From: Blautia_A aquisgranensis
GTDB taxonomy: Bacteria; Bacillota; Clostridia; Lachnospirales; Lachnospiraceae
NCBI RefSeq assembly: GCF_040096615.1
Contig: NZ_JBBMEJ010000007.1
Span: 62,001 to 126,000 of the forward strand
Length of the DNA stretch: 64,000 nucleotides
Reading direction: 5' to 3'
Every line of letters begins with the position of its first letter. Position 1 is the stretch's first letter. The position numbers and the translations under genes were made by a program. Shown piece by piece: positions 8,074-17,729 of the stretch. The notes beneath the pieces are model-generated. The model ran no database searches. It saw nothing but the letters and a program-made list of their open reading frames with translations, and was not told where the DNA came from.

Positions 8074-9039
8074 ATGAAAAAAAGAATGCTTTTTGTTTTC
8101 AATCCAAAAGCAGGAAAAGGAAAAATCAAGACGCATCTGCTGGATATTGTGGATATCTTTAACAAGGGTGGCTATGAAGTGGTTATCCGTGCGACACAGG
8201 GACCGAAGGACGCATATGAGCAGGTCAAGGAATATGCGGACCAGGTTGATCTGATCGTGTGCAGCGGTGGTGACGGTACTCTGGATGAGGTTGTTACCGG
8301 AATCGTGGAAGTAGACAGCTCTGTTCCGATCGGTTATATTCCGGCGGGAAGCACCAACGATTTTGCCAACAGTCTTTTTATGCCGAAAAGTATGACAGCT
8401 GCGGCATCCATGATCATGGAAGAACAGATCTATCACTGTGATATCGGTAAGTTCAATGATCAGACATTTGCCTATGTGGCTGCTTTCGGGCTTTTTACAA
8501 ATGTTTCCTATGAGACAGATCAGGATTTGAAGAATATTCTGGGACATGTAGCTTATGTTCTGGAAGGTATGAAACAGCTTTTGGAGGTGAAATCCTATCA
8601 TCTTAAGGTAACCTCTGATGAACTGACTGTGGAGGATGATTTTATCTACGGAATGGTCAGCAACTCCAGATCTGTAGGAGGATTTAAGAATCTTACCGGA
8701 AAGAATGTGGATATGAATGATGGTCTTTTTGAGGTGACACTGATCACCAACCCGAAGAATCCGCTGGAGCTTCAGGAGATCATGACTGCCCTTCTCACAG
8801 CAGAGGACAATACAGATCTGGTCTATTCTTTCAAATCTGCACATGTAGTGATCGAATCAGAAGAAGAAGTACCATGGACTCTGGATGGGGAATTCGGAGG
8901 CGACCATACCCGTGTGGAGATCCGCAACCTTCATGAGGCCATGAATCTTTATCTTACCAGTACCAAGAAGAACAGGAAGAAGAGCCTCAATCAGAAGATT
9001 CAGGAGATCAAGGAGATCGCTCAGAATCCACAGGAATAA
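8074..9039 (+). CDS. Diacylglycerol kinase-family lipid kinase (YegS/DgkB type)
   Basis: The 321-residue product has the catalytic-domain motifs of the family: FNPKAGKGK at the N-terminus, the nucleotide-binding SGGDGTLDEV (GGDGT at 65-69) and PAGSTNDFA (about 90-98). These enzymes phosphorylate diacylglycerol or related lipids at the inner membrane face, which recycles lipid left over from lipoteichoic acid synthesis. The ATG at 8074 follows a TGAGG site; the upstream TTG at 8068 is less likely. Substrate choice within the family cannot be read from the sequence. Glutamine synthetase follows but appears functionally unrelated. Confidence 0.92.
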   Translation: MKKRMLFVFNPKAGKGKIKTHLLDIVDIFNKGGYEVVIRATQGPKDAYEQVKEYADQVDLIVCSGGDGTLDEVVTGIVEVDSSVPIGYIPAGSTNDFANSLFMPKSMTAAASMIMEEQIYHCDIGKFNDQTFAYVAAFGLFTNVSYETDQDLKNILGHVAYVLEGMKQLLEVKSYHLKVTSDELTVEDDFIYGMVSNSRSVGGFKNLTGKNVDMNDGLFEVTLITNPKNPLELQEIMTALLTAEDNTDLVYSFKSAHVVIESEEEVPWTLDGEFGGDHTRVEIRNLHEAMNLYLTSTKKNRKKSLNQKIQEIKEIAQNPQE

Positions 9040-9051
9040 TATGTGAAAAAC

Positions 9052-9072
9052 GTCTTTCCTCATAAGAAAGAC
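9052..9072 (+). other. Leader hairpin before the glutamine synthetase gene
   Basis: GTCTTTC (9052-9058) and GAAAGAC (9066-9072) form a perfect 7-bp stem with a 7-nt loop. It begins 12 bp after the lipid kinase stop and ends 30 bp before the glnN ATG. There is no T-run, so it is more likely a leader or processing hairpin than a terminator. Confidence 0.4.
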
Positions 9073-9102
9073 TGGATATACAGGAACGAAAAGGAGGAAG
9101 AA

Positions 9103-11220
9103 ATGGAAGATTATATCAACGTAAAGGAAATCTTTGGCTGCGATGTATTCAACGATTCTGTGATGCAGGATCGTCTGCCGAAGAAGGTATACCGTGAACT
9201 GAAGAAGACAATAGAAGAGGGCAAGGAGCTTTCCATGGAGATCGCAGATGTGGTCGCTCATGAGATGAAGGAATGGGCCATTGAGAAAGGGGCTACACAT
9301 TACTGTCACTGGTTCCAGCCGCTGACAGGTGTCACAGCTGAGAAGCATGACGCTTTTGTTACAGCACCGCGCGAGGATGGCAAGGTTCTCTTAAGCTTTT
9401 CAGGCAAAGAACTGATCAAGGGTGAGCCGGATGCGTCTTCTTTCCCGTCAGGCGGACTTCGTGCAACATTCGAGGCAAGAGGCTACACAACCTGGGATTG
9501 TACATCACCGGCCTTTGTACGCCACGATGCAGCAGGCGGAATTCTTTGTATTCCGACCGCTTTCTGCTCCTACACAGGAGAGGCTCTTGACCAGAAAACA
9601 CCTCTTCTTCGTTCTATGGAGGCAATCAACACACAGGCACTTCGTCTTCTTCGCCTGTTTGGAAACACAACCTCCAAAAAAGTAACTCCTTCCGTTGGAG
9701 CTGAGCAGGAATATTTCCTGGTTGATAAACAGAAATGGCTCCAGAGAAAAGACCTGATCTATACAGGAAGAACTCTGTTCGGTGCCATGCCTCCGAAGGG
9801 CCAGGAGATGGACGACCACTATTTCGGAACCATCCGTCAGAGAATTTCCGCATATATGAAAGAAGTAAACGAGGAGTGCTGGAAACTGGGCGTTACAGCC
9901 AAGACACAGCACAATGAGGTTGCACCTGCACAGCACGAGCTGGCTCCGATCTACGCGCCGGTAAATATCGCAGCAGACCACAACCAGATCATGATGCGTA
10001 TTTTAAAGAAAGTTGCAAGCCGCCATGGCATGCGCTGTCTGCTTCATGAGAAACCGTTCGCAGGAGTCAACGGTTCCGGTAAGCATAACAACTGGTCCCT
10101 GACAACGGATGACGGAATCAATCTTCTTGAGCCGGGCAAAACTCCTCATGAGAATATCCAGTTCCTTCTTGTACTGACCTGTATCCTGAAAGCAGTTGAT
10201 GAACATGCAGATCTTTTAAGAGAATCTGCAGCAGACGTTGGAAATGATGAACGTCTTGGCGGAAACGAGGCACCGCCAGCTGTTATTTCCGTATTCCTTG
10301 GAGAGCAGCTTCAGGATGTGCTGGAGCAGCTGATCAGCACAGGTACTGCAACACACAGTAAGACAGGAGAGATCCTTGACACTGGCGTTAAGACGCTTCC
10401 GGATTTCATGAAGGATGCTACAGACCGTAACAGAACTTCACCGTTTGCATTCACAGGAAACAAATTCGAGTTCCGTATGGTCGGTTCCCGTGATTCCATT
10501 TCCGAGTGTAATGTTGTGCTTAACACGATCGCAGCAGAGGTATTCCGTGAGGCCTGTGACCGTCTGGAAACAGCAGAGGATTTTGATACAGCAGTCCATG
10601 ACCTGATCAAGGAATATGCAACCGAGCACCAGAGAATCGTATTCAACGGAAACGGTTATGCACCGGAATGGGAAGAGGAAGCGAAGAGACGTGGACTTCC
10701 GATCCTTCCATCCATGGTAGACGCGATCCCGGCACTGACAACAGACAAGGCTGTGAAGCTCTTTGAATCCTTCAACGTATTTACGAAGGCAGAGCTTGAG
10801 TCCAGAGCTGAGATTCAGTATGAGGGCTACGCAAAAGCCATCAATATCGAGGCGAAGACCATGATCGACATTGCCACCAAGCAGATCATTCCGGCAGTTA
10901 TCCGTTACACAACTGTTCTTGCAGAGTCCATCAATTCTGTAAAAGCAGTGAGCGCAGCCATCGATGTGAGCGTACAGACAAGCCTTCTTGAGAAAACATC
11001 TGCTCTTCTTACAGAAACCAAGACAGCAATGGACACACTTTCCACACTGGTTGCCCAGGCAGATTCCCATGAAGAGGGACGTGACCGTGCAGTATTCTTC
11101 AGAGAAAGCATTGTTCCGGCTATGAAAGCATTAAGAAAACCGGTAGATGAGCTGGAGATGATCGTGGATAAGGATATGTGGCCAATGCCATCCTACGGAG
11201 ATCTGATTTTCGAGGTTTGA
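9103..11220 (+). CDS. glnN: Glutamine synthetase type III
   Basis: The 705-residue length is typical of the GSIII family (about 700) and far longer than GSI (about 450). Motifs such as KTQHNEVAPAQHE, NGSGKHNNWSL and FAFTGNKFEFR form the ammonia/glutamate and ATP site. The enzyme makes glutamine from glutamate, ammonia and ATP and is the main ammonia-assimilating GS in many gut Clostridia and Bacteroides. I chose the ATG at 9103 because AAGGAGGAA lies just before it; a GTG at 9043 is open but lacks a ribosome site. No promoter is obvious in the 63-bp gap, so it may be read through from the lipid kinase. A strong terminator follows. Confidence 0.95.
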   Translation: MEDYINVKEIFGCDVFNDSVMQDRLPKKVYRELKKTIEEGKELSMEIADVVAHEMKEWAIEKGATHYCHWFQPLTGVTAEKHDAFVTAPREDGKVLLSFSGKELIKGEPDASSFPSGGLRATFEARGYTTWDCTSPAFVRHDAAGGILCIPTAFCSYTGEALDQKTPLLRSMEAINTQALRLLRLFGNTTSKKVTPSVGAEQEYFLVDKQKWLQRKDLIYTGRTLFGAMPPKGQEMDDHYFGTIRQRISAYMKEVNEECWKLGVTAKTQHNEVAPAQHELAPIYAPVNIAADHNQIMMRILKKVASRHGMRCLLHEKPFAGVNGSGKHNNWSLTTDDGINLLEPGKTPHENIQFLLVLTCILKAVDEHADLLRESAADVGNDERLGGNEAPPAVISVFLGEQLQDVLEQLISTGTATHSKTGEILDTGVKTLPDFMKDATDRNRTSPFAFTGNKFEFRMVGSRDSISECNVVLNTIAAEVFREACDRLETAEDFDTAVHDLIKEYATEHQRIVFNGNGYAPEWEEEAKRRGLPILPSMVDAIPALTTDKAVKLFESFNVFTKAELESRAEIQYEGYAKAINIEAKTMIDIATKQIIPAVIRYTTVLAESINSVKAVSAAIDVSVQTSLLEKTSALLTETKTAMDTLSTLVAQADSHEEGRDRAVFFRESIVPAMKALRKPVDELEMIVDKDMWPMPSYGDLIFEV

Positions 11221-11281
11221 TCCATATAAGAGAATAAAGGGATGTCCCTGTTGGATGAGACATCTTTCAGAGAAACATAAC

Positions 11282-11311
11282 GGGGCAGGCGTAGCAGTCT
11301 GCCCCTTTTTT
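11282..11311 (+). terminator. Intrinsic terminator after glnN
   Basis: GGGGCAG (11282-11288) pairs with CTGCCCC (11299-11305), followed by TTTTTT. Confidence 0.9.
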
Positions 11312-11332
11312 ATCGAATCAGGAGTGAAATAA

Positions 11333-12250
11333 ATGGAAGAATTAGAATTTTTAAAAGAACAGAACGTTTCCGATGCTCTGATCCGCGGCATCGAAGAATT
11401 CCGGAAAAGCTACGAAGTAGAGGAAGCGGCACAGGCCAGAGTTACCAGACCGTCCATTCCGTTCTATGGAAAAGAAATCCTGGAGATGGCTATTGCAGGT
11501 CTTCTGGAAGGAGAAAATCTTCTTCTTGCAGGCCCGAAAGCAACCGGAAAAAATATCCTGGCAGAAAATCTGGCGTATGCTTTTGGACGTCCGATCTACA
11601 ATGTCTCTTTTCATGTGAATACGAACAGCGGTGACCTTATCGGAACGGATACCTTTGTGAATAATGAAGTCTGCCTCCGCAAGGGAAGTATTTATCAGTG
11701 TGCGGAATATGGTGGCTTTGGAATTCTGGATGAGATCAACATGGCAAAAAATGACGCAGTTTCCGTTCTTCATGCAACCCTGGATTATCGCCGTTCCATT
11801 GATGTACCGGGATATGACCGTATTGATCTGCATCCGGCAGCGCGTTTTATCGGCACGATGAACTACGGCTATGCAGGAACAAAAGAGCTGAACGAGGCAC
11901 TTGTTTCCCGTTTTCTGGTAATTGACATGCCGGCACAGACAGAGGAAACCCTGGGCTTCATTTTCAACAAAATGTTCCCGGATGCAAAAGAAAAAGCAGT
12001 GGAGCAGTTTATCGGTGTGTTTATGGATCTCCAGAAAAAATCCGTAAACAGTGAGATTTCCACAAAATCCCTGGACCTTCGTGGACTTCTGGCAGCAATG
12101 AAGATCGTTCGTGCAGGGCTTTCCCCGCTGGCAGCTGTACAGATGGGAGTTGTGAACAAAACCTTTGATATTTTTGAAAAAGAGATCGTGGATGATGTAG
12201 TCCGGACAAGAATTCCGGAGGAGTGGACAAAGGAAGATGTCTATGCATAA
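11333..12250 (+). CDS. MoxR-like AAA+ ATPase
   Basis: The 305-residue product has an AAA+ core: P-loop GPKATGKN (67-74), Walker B ILDE (131-134), sensor-1 Asn177 (GTMN) and an arginine finger candidate Arg193 (VSRF). MoxR proteins are chaperone-like ATPases that act with a VWA-domain partner to mature or load metal into client enzymes. That partner overlaps its 3' end here. The P-loop ends in Asn instead of the usual Ser/Thr that helps hold magnesium, while Walker B is intact. The client is unknown; no cofactor-containing enzyme lies next to it. Confidence 0.88.
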   Translation: MEELEFLKEQNVSDALIRGIEEFRKSYEVEEAAQARVTRPSIPFYGKEILEMAIAGLLEGENLLLAGPKATGKNILAENLAYAFGRPIYNVSFHVNTNSGDLIGTDTFVNNEVCLRKGSIYQCAEYGGFGILDEINMAKNDAVSVLHATLDYRRSIDVPGYDRIDLHPAARFIGTMNYGYAGTKELNEALVSRFLVIDMPAQTEETLGFIFNKMFPDAKEKAVEQFIGVFMDLQKKSVNSEISTKSLDLRGLLAAMKIVRAGLSPLAAVQMGVVNKTFDIFEKEIVDDVVRTRIPEEWTKEDVYA

Positions 12251-14039
12251 TCAGACTGAAGAACTTTCTATTGAAGACTACAAGCTGGATCTGGAAAACC
12301 GGATCAGGAATCTTCTCTGGACAGTAAGCGGTGATTATACCCTGGATGTGAAGCCGGATGTATCGCTGTTTTTGCGCTCCAGGGAGATCGCCCTGTATGA
12401 CGGGATCAAGCAGGGAGCTTTTGCGAAATATTTTGACAAAAATCTTCTTGGCCTTTATCTGGTCAAAAAAATCTATCTGGATGCCTCAGAGACAGAACTT
12501 ACCTCACTGGCACAGCTTTGCATTGAGAGTGCTGTAGGCGAAAAAATCTGCGAAGAACGTCCCGGTGTCCGCCGTATGCGGAAAAAAGCCCTGGAGGACA
12601 TTCTGGATCAGGAGTATGAGACATTGCCTTCTTATGACAAGCTTCTGGACCGGCTGAAGATTGCGGTTTTCCGTGATGTACTGGCTGGAAGTGTGCAGCC
12701 TTTGGAAAAAAAGCTGTCCGCATTTCGCGACCGGATCTATGAATGCGGAAAAACAGAGGATACCATGGAGCTGATCCGTATTATAGACAGTCTCTATAAT
12801 ACGGTGATCGATCCGGATTTTGAGAAAAAAAACGGTTCCCTGGAACGGGTAATGGCAGTAACTCTGGAGGAACTGACAGAATTCGGCTGGGAGGATTACC
12901 TCAATGAAGAGATGTATGAGGATGCCCTGGAGAATTATGTGGAAAAGATCACAGAGCGGATGACAGATCTTGAGGATGCGTCTCTTACAGAAGATATGGA
13001 AGAGAAGCGAAAGGCAAGAAATAAGATCACCGTAGTATCCGAGGAAGCACTTCAAAAGGCGCACACCTATGTGGAACTGAATTTCGGAAGATCCTATCTC
13101 ACACCTGCAGAGGAGAAACGGATGAATTATCTGATGTGCCGCGGAATTCACGGAGACTGTAGTCTGTATTTCACAGAGGGGATCCTGAAGAATCCGGTTC
13201 GTGATAATTATCAATATCAATATGCAAAACGTCTCCGGAATAAGAATATCTGGGTCTATCATGACAAGCACAGAATCGCAAAGAGAAATATTTCTGCTCT
13301 TACAGAGCTTCTGAAAAAGTCACTTGTCATACGAAGCGAGAACCAGGAGGTTCTTTCGGACCGGGGACTTATCGTTCCATCCAGACTCTGGAGAGTGGGA
13401 AGAAGCAGTGAGGCGAATCTGTTTAAGAGGATTTTGCGTGGAGACAATACGGATTTTGCTGTGGATGTTCTCATTGATGCCAGCGGCTCGCAGATGAGTC
13501 GACAGGGAGACGTGGCACTGCAGGCTTATATGATCAGTTCTGCGCTCAGTAATGTTGACATTCCCCACAGGGTGATGAGCTACTGCACTTTCTGGGATCA
13601 CACGATCCTGCACAGATTCCGGGAGTATGACGATCCGGCGGAAGCGGATGAGGATATTTTTAATTATGTGACTTCCTCCAACAACCGTGACGGTCTTGCC
13701 ATAAAAGCAGTGGGATACGGGCTTTTACAGCGGGAAGAGGAAAAGAAGATCCTGATCATTTTAAGCGACGGACGTCCTTATGATGTGATCATTAACCGTC
13801 CAAATGCAAGAAATCCACAGCCTTATCACGGAAAATATGCCATTTCGGATACAGCAACGGAAGTAAGGCGTCTCCGCAGTCAGGGAGTCAGTGTGCTGGG
13901 GGTTTTTGCAGGGGAAGAAAAAGATCTGGCAGCGGAGAAGAAGATTTTCGGCAAGGATTTTGCCTATATCCGGGATATTGGCAATTTTTCCAGGATCGTG
14001 GGACGATATCTGACAAAACAGCTGGAAGCAGATAACTGA
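12237..14039 (+). CDS. VWA-domain protein paired with the MoxR ATPase (CobT/NorD-like)
   Basis: The 600-residue product has a long, mostly helical N-terminal part and a C-terminal von Willebrand A domain. The MIDAS motif is intact as Asp414-Ala-Ser416-Gly-Ser418. The domain order resembles NorD and CobT, the partners of MoxR-type ATPases in metal insertion. The start overlaps the ATPase gene by 14 bp, indicating translational coupling. An ATG at 12243 is equally plausible because AAAGGA is better spaced from it. There is no signal peptide, so it should act in the cytoplasm. Target unknown. Confidence 0.85.
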   Translation: MSMHNQTEELSIEDYKLDLENRIRNLLWTVSGDYTLDVKPDVSLFLRSREIALYDGIKQGAFAKYFDKNLLGLYLVKKIYLDASETELTSLAQLCIESAVGEKICEERPGVRRMRKKALEDILDQEYETLPSYDKLLDRLKIAVFRDVLAGSVQPLEKKLSAFRDRIYECGKTEDTMELIRIIDSLYNTVIDPDFEKKNGSLERVMAVTLEELTEFGWEDYLNEEMYEDALENYVEKITERMTDLEDASLTEDMEEKRKARNKITVVSEEALQKAHTYVELNFGRSYLTPAEEKRMNYLMCRGIHGDCSLYFTEGILKNPVRDNYQYQYAKRLRNKNIWVYHDKHRIAKRNISALTELLKKSLVIRSENQEVLSDRGLIVPSRLWRVGRSSEANLFKRILRGDNTDFAVDVLIDASGSQMSRQGDVALQAYMISSALSNVDIPHRVMSYCTFWDHTILHRFREYDDPAEADEDIFNYVTSSNNRDGLAIKAVGYGLLQREEEKKILIILSDGRPYDVIINRPNARNPQPYHGKYAISDTATEVRRLRSQGVSVLGVFAGEEKDLAAEKKIFGKDFAYIRDIGNFSRIVGRYLTKQLEADN

Positions 14040-14090
14040 AAAAAAACGATATTTTTTTTGAAATGTATAATATGCAATTAGGATGAATAC

Positions 14091-14134
14091 AGTCACTATG
14101 TTAGCATAAAAAGCCGCATAGTGACTAATTTTTT
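14091..14134 (+). terminator. Intrinsic terminator after the VWA gene
   Basis: AGTCACTATG (14091-14100) and CATAGTGACT (14117-14126) form a perfect 10-bp stem, followed by AATTTTTT. Confidence 0.88.
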
Positions 14135-14190
14135 GCTCATAATTATCCGGAAAATTGTAAATAATACATAATATGCCAGCACATATTTCC

Positions 14191-14219
14191 TTGCAAAAAA
14201 ACTCGAAATTTGTTATACT
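14191..14219 (+). promoter_or_regulatory. Promoter of the OPT transporter operon
   Basis: TTGCAA (14191-14196), 17 bp, TATACT (14214-14219). Confidence 0.7.
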
Positions 14220-14259
14220 AAAAAGCGTTACTAATTTACTAAATAAAGGGAGAGGAAAT

Positions 14260-16158
14260 ATGAACAAAAACACAGAGTTCAAACCTTACATTCCTGCGGA
14301 GAAAGTCACTCCGGAGCTCACAGTGACATCTGTGATCATGGGATGTATCCTTGCTGTCATCTTTGGTGCTGCCAATGCTTATCTTGGCCTCCGTGTAGGT
14401 ATGACAGTATCTGCCTCCATTCCGGCGGCAGTTATCTCCATGGGTGTTATCCGCGTGATTCTTCGCAGGAACTCCATTCTGGAGAGTAATATGGTCCAGA
14501 CCATCGGTTCAGCCGGTGAGTCTCTTGCTGCAGGTGCTATCTTCACCATGCCTGCACTGTTCCTCTGGGCAGAGGAAGGACTTACAAGCAAGCCAGGCAT
14601 TGTTGAGATCACTCTGATCGCACTTTGCGGTGGTATCCTTGGTGTACTTTTTATGGTGCCCCTTCGTAATGCCCTCATCGTTAAGGAGCATGCAACTCTT
14701 CTCTATCCGGAAGGAACTGCCTGTGCAGACGTTCTTCTTGCAGGTGAGGAAGGAGGAGCCAATGCTTCTACAGTATTCTCCGGTATGGGACTTGCTGCTA
14801 TCTTCAAATTTGTTGTTGATGGACTGAAGCTTCTTCCGGCAGATGTTTCAGCAGCATTTAAATCCTTCAAGGGCGAGATCGGTATGGAGGTTTATCCTGC
14901 ACTTCTCGGTGTTGGTTATATCGTAGGACCGAAGATCGCATCATACATGTTTACAGGTTCTCTTATTGGCTGGATGGTCATCATCCCGCTGATCTGCCTG
15001 TTCGGACCTGACACATGGATGTACCCGGCAGCAGAGGGAACAACAATTGCCCAGCTTTACGCAAACGGCGGAGCATCTGCAATCTGGTCTACTTATGTTA
15101 AATATATCGGTGCAGGAGCCATCGCAACAGGTGGTATCATTTCCCTGATCAAATCCCTGCCGCTGATCGTGACAACCTTCCGCGACTCCATGAAGAGCAT
15201 GAAGGGAAGTAAGAACACAAGCACAGAGAGAACCGCACAGGATCTTCCGATGCAGTTCATCCTTCTTGGTATTGTTGCCATGGTATTTATCATCTGGATC
15301 GTTCCGGCAATCCCGGTAACTCTTCTTGGTGCAGTTATCATCGTAGTTTTTGGATTCTTCTTTGCAACAGTATCTTCCCGTATGGTAGGTCTTGTAGGAA
15401 GCTCCAACAACCCGGTTTCCGGTATGGCTATCGCTACTCTTCTGATCGCTACATTTGCGATCAAGAGCTCCGGTAAAACAGGTATCGACGGAATGACAGC
15501 AGCGATCGCTGTTGGATCTGTTATCTGTATCATCGCAGCGATCGCCGGTGATACTTCTCAGGACCTTAAGACAGGATTCCTTCTTGGTGCTACACCTAAG
15601 AAGCAGCAGATGGGCGAGATGCTCGGTGTTGTTGTTTCCGGTCTTGCTATCGGCGGTGTTCTGTATCTTCTGAATGCAGCATGGGGCTATGGTACAGCAG
15701 AGATTCCTGCGCCACAGGCTCAGCTTATGAAGATGATCGTTGAGGGAATCATGGGCGGAAACCTTCCATGGGGACTTGTATTTGTAGGTGTATTCCTTGC
15801 AATCTGCCTTGAGATCCTCCGTATCCCGGTAATGCCTTTCGCAATCGGTCTTTACCTTCCAATCTACCTGAACGCAACCATCATGATCGGTGGTATCGTT
15901 CGTGGATTACTTGACCGCAGAAAAGGTGTTGACGAAAAAACCAAGACAGCTCAGGCCACAGATGGTACTCTCTACTGTGCTGGTATGATCGCCGGCGAGG
16001 GTCTTGTTGGAATTCTTCTTGCGATCTTTGCAGTTGTCGGTATCAGTCTTGATATGTCCGGCGTTGTAAACCTTGGAAATATCGGCGGTGTTGTGCTGAT
16101 GATCATCATGATCCTGTCACTGCTTAAATTCTCTATCTGGAGAAAGAAGAAAGCCTGA
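14260..16158 (+). CDS. OPT-family oligopeptide transporter
   Basis: The 632-residue product is very hydrophobic, with more than a dozen predicted membrane segments. It has OPT-type sequence such as GAANAYLGLRVGMTVSASIP near residue 30 and paired Gly/Pro-rich helices. Family members import oligopeptides, peptide-metal complexes or siderophores by proton coupling. The ATG at 14260 follows a GGGAGAGG site; the longer open frame from 14173 has no ribosome site. Its stop codon overlaps the start of the PqqD-like gene (TGATG). That coupling suggests a peptide-related role, but the substrate is not deducible. Confidence 0.93.
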   Translation: MNKNTEFKPYIPAEKVTPELTVTSVIMGCILAVIFGAANAYLGLRVGMTVSASIPAAVISMGVIRVILRRNSILESNMVQTIGSAGESLAAGAIFTMPALFLWAEEGLTSKPGIVEITLIALCGGILGVLFMVPLRNALIVKEHATLLYPEGTACADVLLAGEEGGANASTVFSGMGLAAIFKFVVDGLKLLPADVSAAFKSFKGEIGMEVYPALLGVGYIVGPKIASYMFTGSLIGWMVIIPLICLFGPDTWMYPAAEGTTIAQLYANGGASAIWSTYVKYIGAGAIATGGIISLIKSLPLIVTTFRDSMKSMKGSKNTSTERTAQDLPMQFILLGIVAMVFIIWIVPAIPVTLLGAVIIVVFGFFFATVSSRMVGLVGSSNNPVSGMAIATLLIATFAIKSSGKTGIDGMTAAIAVGSVICIIAAIAGDTSQDLKTGFLLGATPKKQQMGEMLGVVVSGLAIGGVLYLLNAAWGYGTAEIPAPQAQLMKMIVEGIMGGNLPWGLVFVGVFLAICLEILRIPVMPFAIGLYLPIYLNATIMIGGIVRGLLDRRKGVDEKTKTAQATDGTLYCAGMIAGEGLVGILLAIFAVVGISLDMSGVVNLGNIGGVVLMIIMILSLLKFSIWRKKKA

Positions 16159-16532
16159 TGAGAAAAAACAAAAAGGATAAGAAACAGGATATCAACTATC
16201 TTGATCTGATCCCGGAAACAAACCAGTCGATCCGGTGGCACCGGGACCTGAAGCAGCGGATCATTCTTGAGATAGAGAATAAGGGTATGTTCAATACCAT
16301 CGCGCAGAAGGTTTTTGGCAAGCCAAGGTTTTCCAAGGTTCATCTTGATGAAATGGGAACTTTTATCTGGCCTGAGATCGATGGAGCCAAAACCGTGCAG
16401 GAGCTTGCCCTGCTGGTGAAAGAGCATTTCGGAGATAAGGCAGAACCGCTTTATCCGAGAATCGTAAAATACTTTCAGATAATGGAAAGCTATGAATTTG
16501 TTCATTTTATAAATAAAAAGACAGAAAAATAG
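16158..16532 (+). CDS. PqqD-like (RRE-fold) protein coupled to the OPT transporter
   Basis: The 124-residue product has a basic N-terminus and a C-terminal region resembling the PqqD winged-helix fold: HLDEMGTFIWPEIDGAKTV, then two helices containing ELALLVKEHFG and RIVKYFQIM. PqqD-type domains bind leader peptides in peptide-modification systems, yet no precursor or radical SAM gene is visible here. The start overlaps the OPT stop by one base, so the two proteins are probably made together. A terminator follows. The fold call is fairly good from pattern; the function is open. Confidence 0.72.
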   Translation: MRKNKKDKKQDINYLDLIPETNQSIRWHRDLKQRIILEIENKGMFNTIAQKVFGKPRFSKVHLDEMGTFIWPEIDGAKTVQELALLVKEHFGDKAEPLYPRIVKYFQIMESYEFVHFINKKTEK

Positions 16533-16537
16533 CATGG

Positions 16538-16582
16538 AGAACGGGAACGGACGCAGAATAGTGTACGGTCCCGTTCTTTTTA
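16538..16582 (+). terminator. Intrinsic terminator after the PqqD-like gene
   Basis: AGAACGGGA (16538-16546) pairs with TCCCGTTCT (16569-16577), followed by a T-run. Confidence 0.85.
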
Positions 16583-16723
16583 TGACACGTCAGTGCGGGA
16601 AACTGATGCAGTTGTCATATGATACTATAGCATTTCCGGGATTTTCACAGCGGAATAGAAATATTGAGGACATTTCAAGACAGAAATTCCGGGAATTGCT
16701 GTAAAAAATGAAAGGAGCACTTT

Positions 16724-17593
16724 ATGAGTCTTGTGAAAAAAAAGGACTGGTATCTGGATTATCTTCTGATCATAGTAGGAACTGGGCTGATGGCACTTGC
16801 CATCAATTCCGTTTTTGATGCAACCGGGCTGGTAACAGGCGGCTTTTCCGGTATTGCGATCCTGGTGAAGCACTGGACCGGTGGAATCATAGATGGCGGA
16901 GTTCCGCTGTGGCTTACCAACATCACGCTGAACATCCCGCTGTTTTTTCTGGGATGGCGGATCAAAGGCTTTTCTTTTGTAAAAAAAGCTCTGGTCGGTG
17001 AGATCTCCCTCTCAACCTGGCTTGCCATTCAGCCGGTGTGGAATATTGCGGGAGATGATCTTCTTCTGGCTGCTGTATACGGTGGTGTGATCCTGGGAAT
17101 CGGCATCGGAATGGTTTTCCTCGGACAGGGAACCACAGGCGGAACGGATATGATGGCAGCACTGATCCAGAAGTATATACGTCATTATTCCATCGCACAG
17201 ATCATGCAGTTTATTGATGGGCTTATTGTGATCGTGGGAATGTATGTGTTCGGTATCCAGCGGGCCCTGTATGCCATCATTGCGGTTTATCTGGTAACAA
17301 AAGTATCCGACAGTCTGATCGAGGGTCTGAAGTTTTCCAAACAAACATTTATCATCACGGAGAAGCCGGATGAGGTTGCCAGAGTCATTATGGAAGATCT
17401 GGATCGCGGAGCGACAGGGATCTGTGGCAAGGGGATGTATTCGGGTCAGGAGAAGACGATCATCTTCTGTGTGGTAAACAAAAAGGAAATTGTGAAGCTG
17501 AAAGAGATGGTAGATGATATTGATCCCAACGCTTTTGTGATCGTTTCCGATGCAAGAGAAGTTCATGGAGAAGGTTTTATAGAGAAAAATTAG
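16724..17593 (+). CDS. YitT-family membrane protein (DUF2179)
   Basis: The 289-residue product has about five or six membrane segments in residues 10-170 (including GTGLMALAINSVFDATGL and the Gly-rich GQGTTGGTDMMAA). A soluble C-terminal DUF2179 domain spans about residues 210-285. The molecular role of the family is poorly defined. AAAGGAG precedes the ATG. It has a 130-bp gap to the next gene and no operon partner. Confidence 0.9.
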   Translation: MSLVKKKDWYLDYLLIIVGTGLMALAINSVFDATGLVTGGFSGIAILVKHWTGGIIDGGVPLWLTNITLNIPLFFLGWRIKGFSFVKKALVGEISLSTWLAIQPVWNIAGDDLLLAAVYGGVILGIGIGMVFLGQGTTGGTDMMAALIQKYIRHYSIAQIMQFIDGLIVIVGMYVFGIQRALYAIIAVYLVTKVSDSLIEGLKFSKQTFIITEKPDEVARVIMEDLDRGATGICGKGMYSGQEKTIIFCVVNKKEIVKLKEMVDDIDPNAFVIVSDAREVHGEGFIEKN

Positions 17594-17729
17594 GCGGATT
17601 TCAACAAAAATTTGTAAAATTTTTCAGTTTTCCTCTTTCATTTTTGGTGATTTTGTATTAAAATAGCCATAGATAAAGAGGGAAAGACAGAAGATAAGCA
17701 TACACATAAGTGAGAAGGGATTGAACGGA

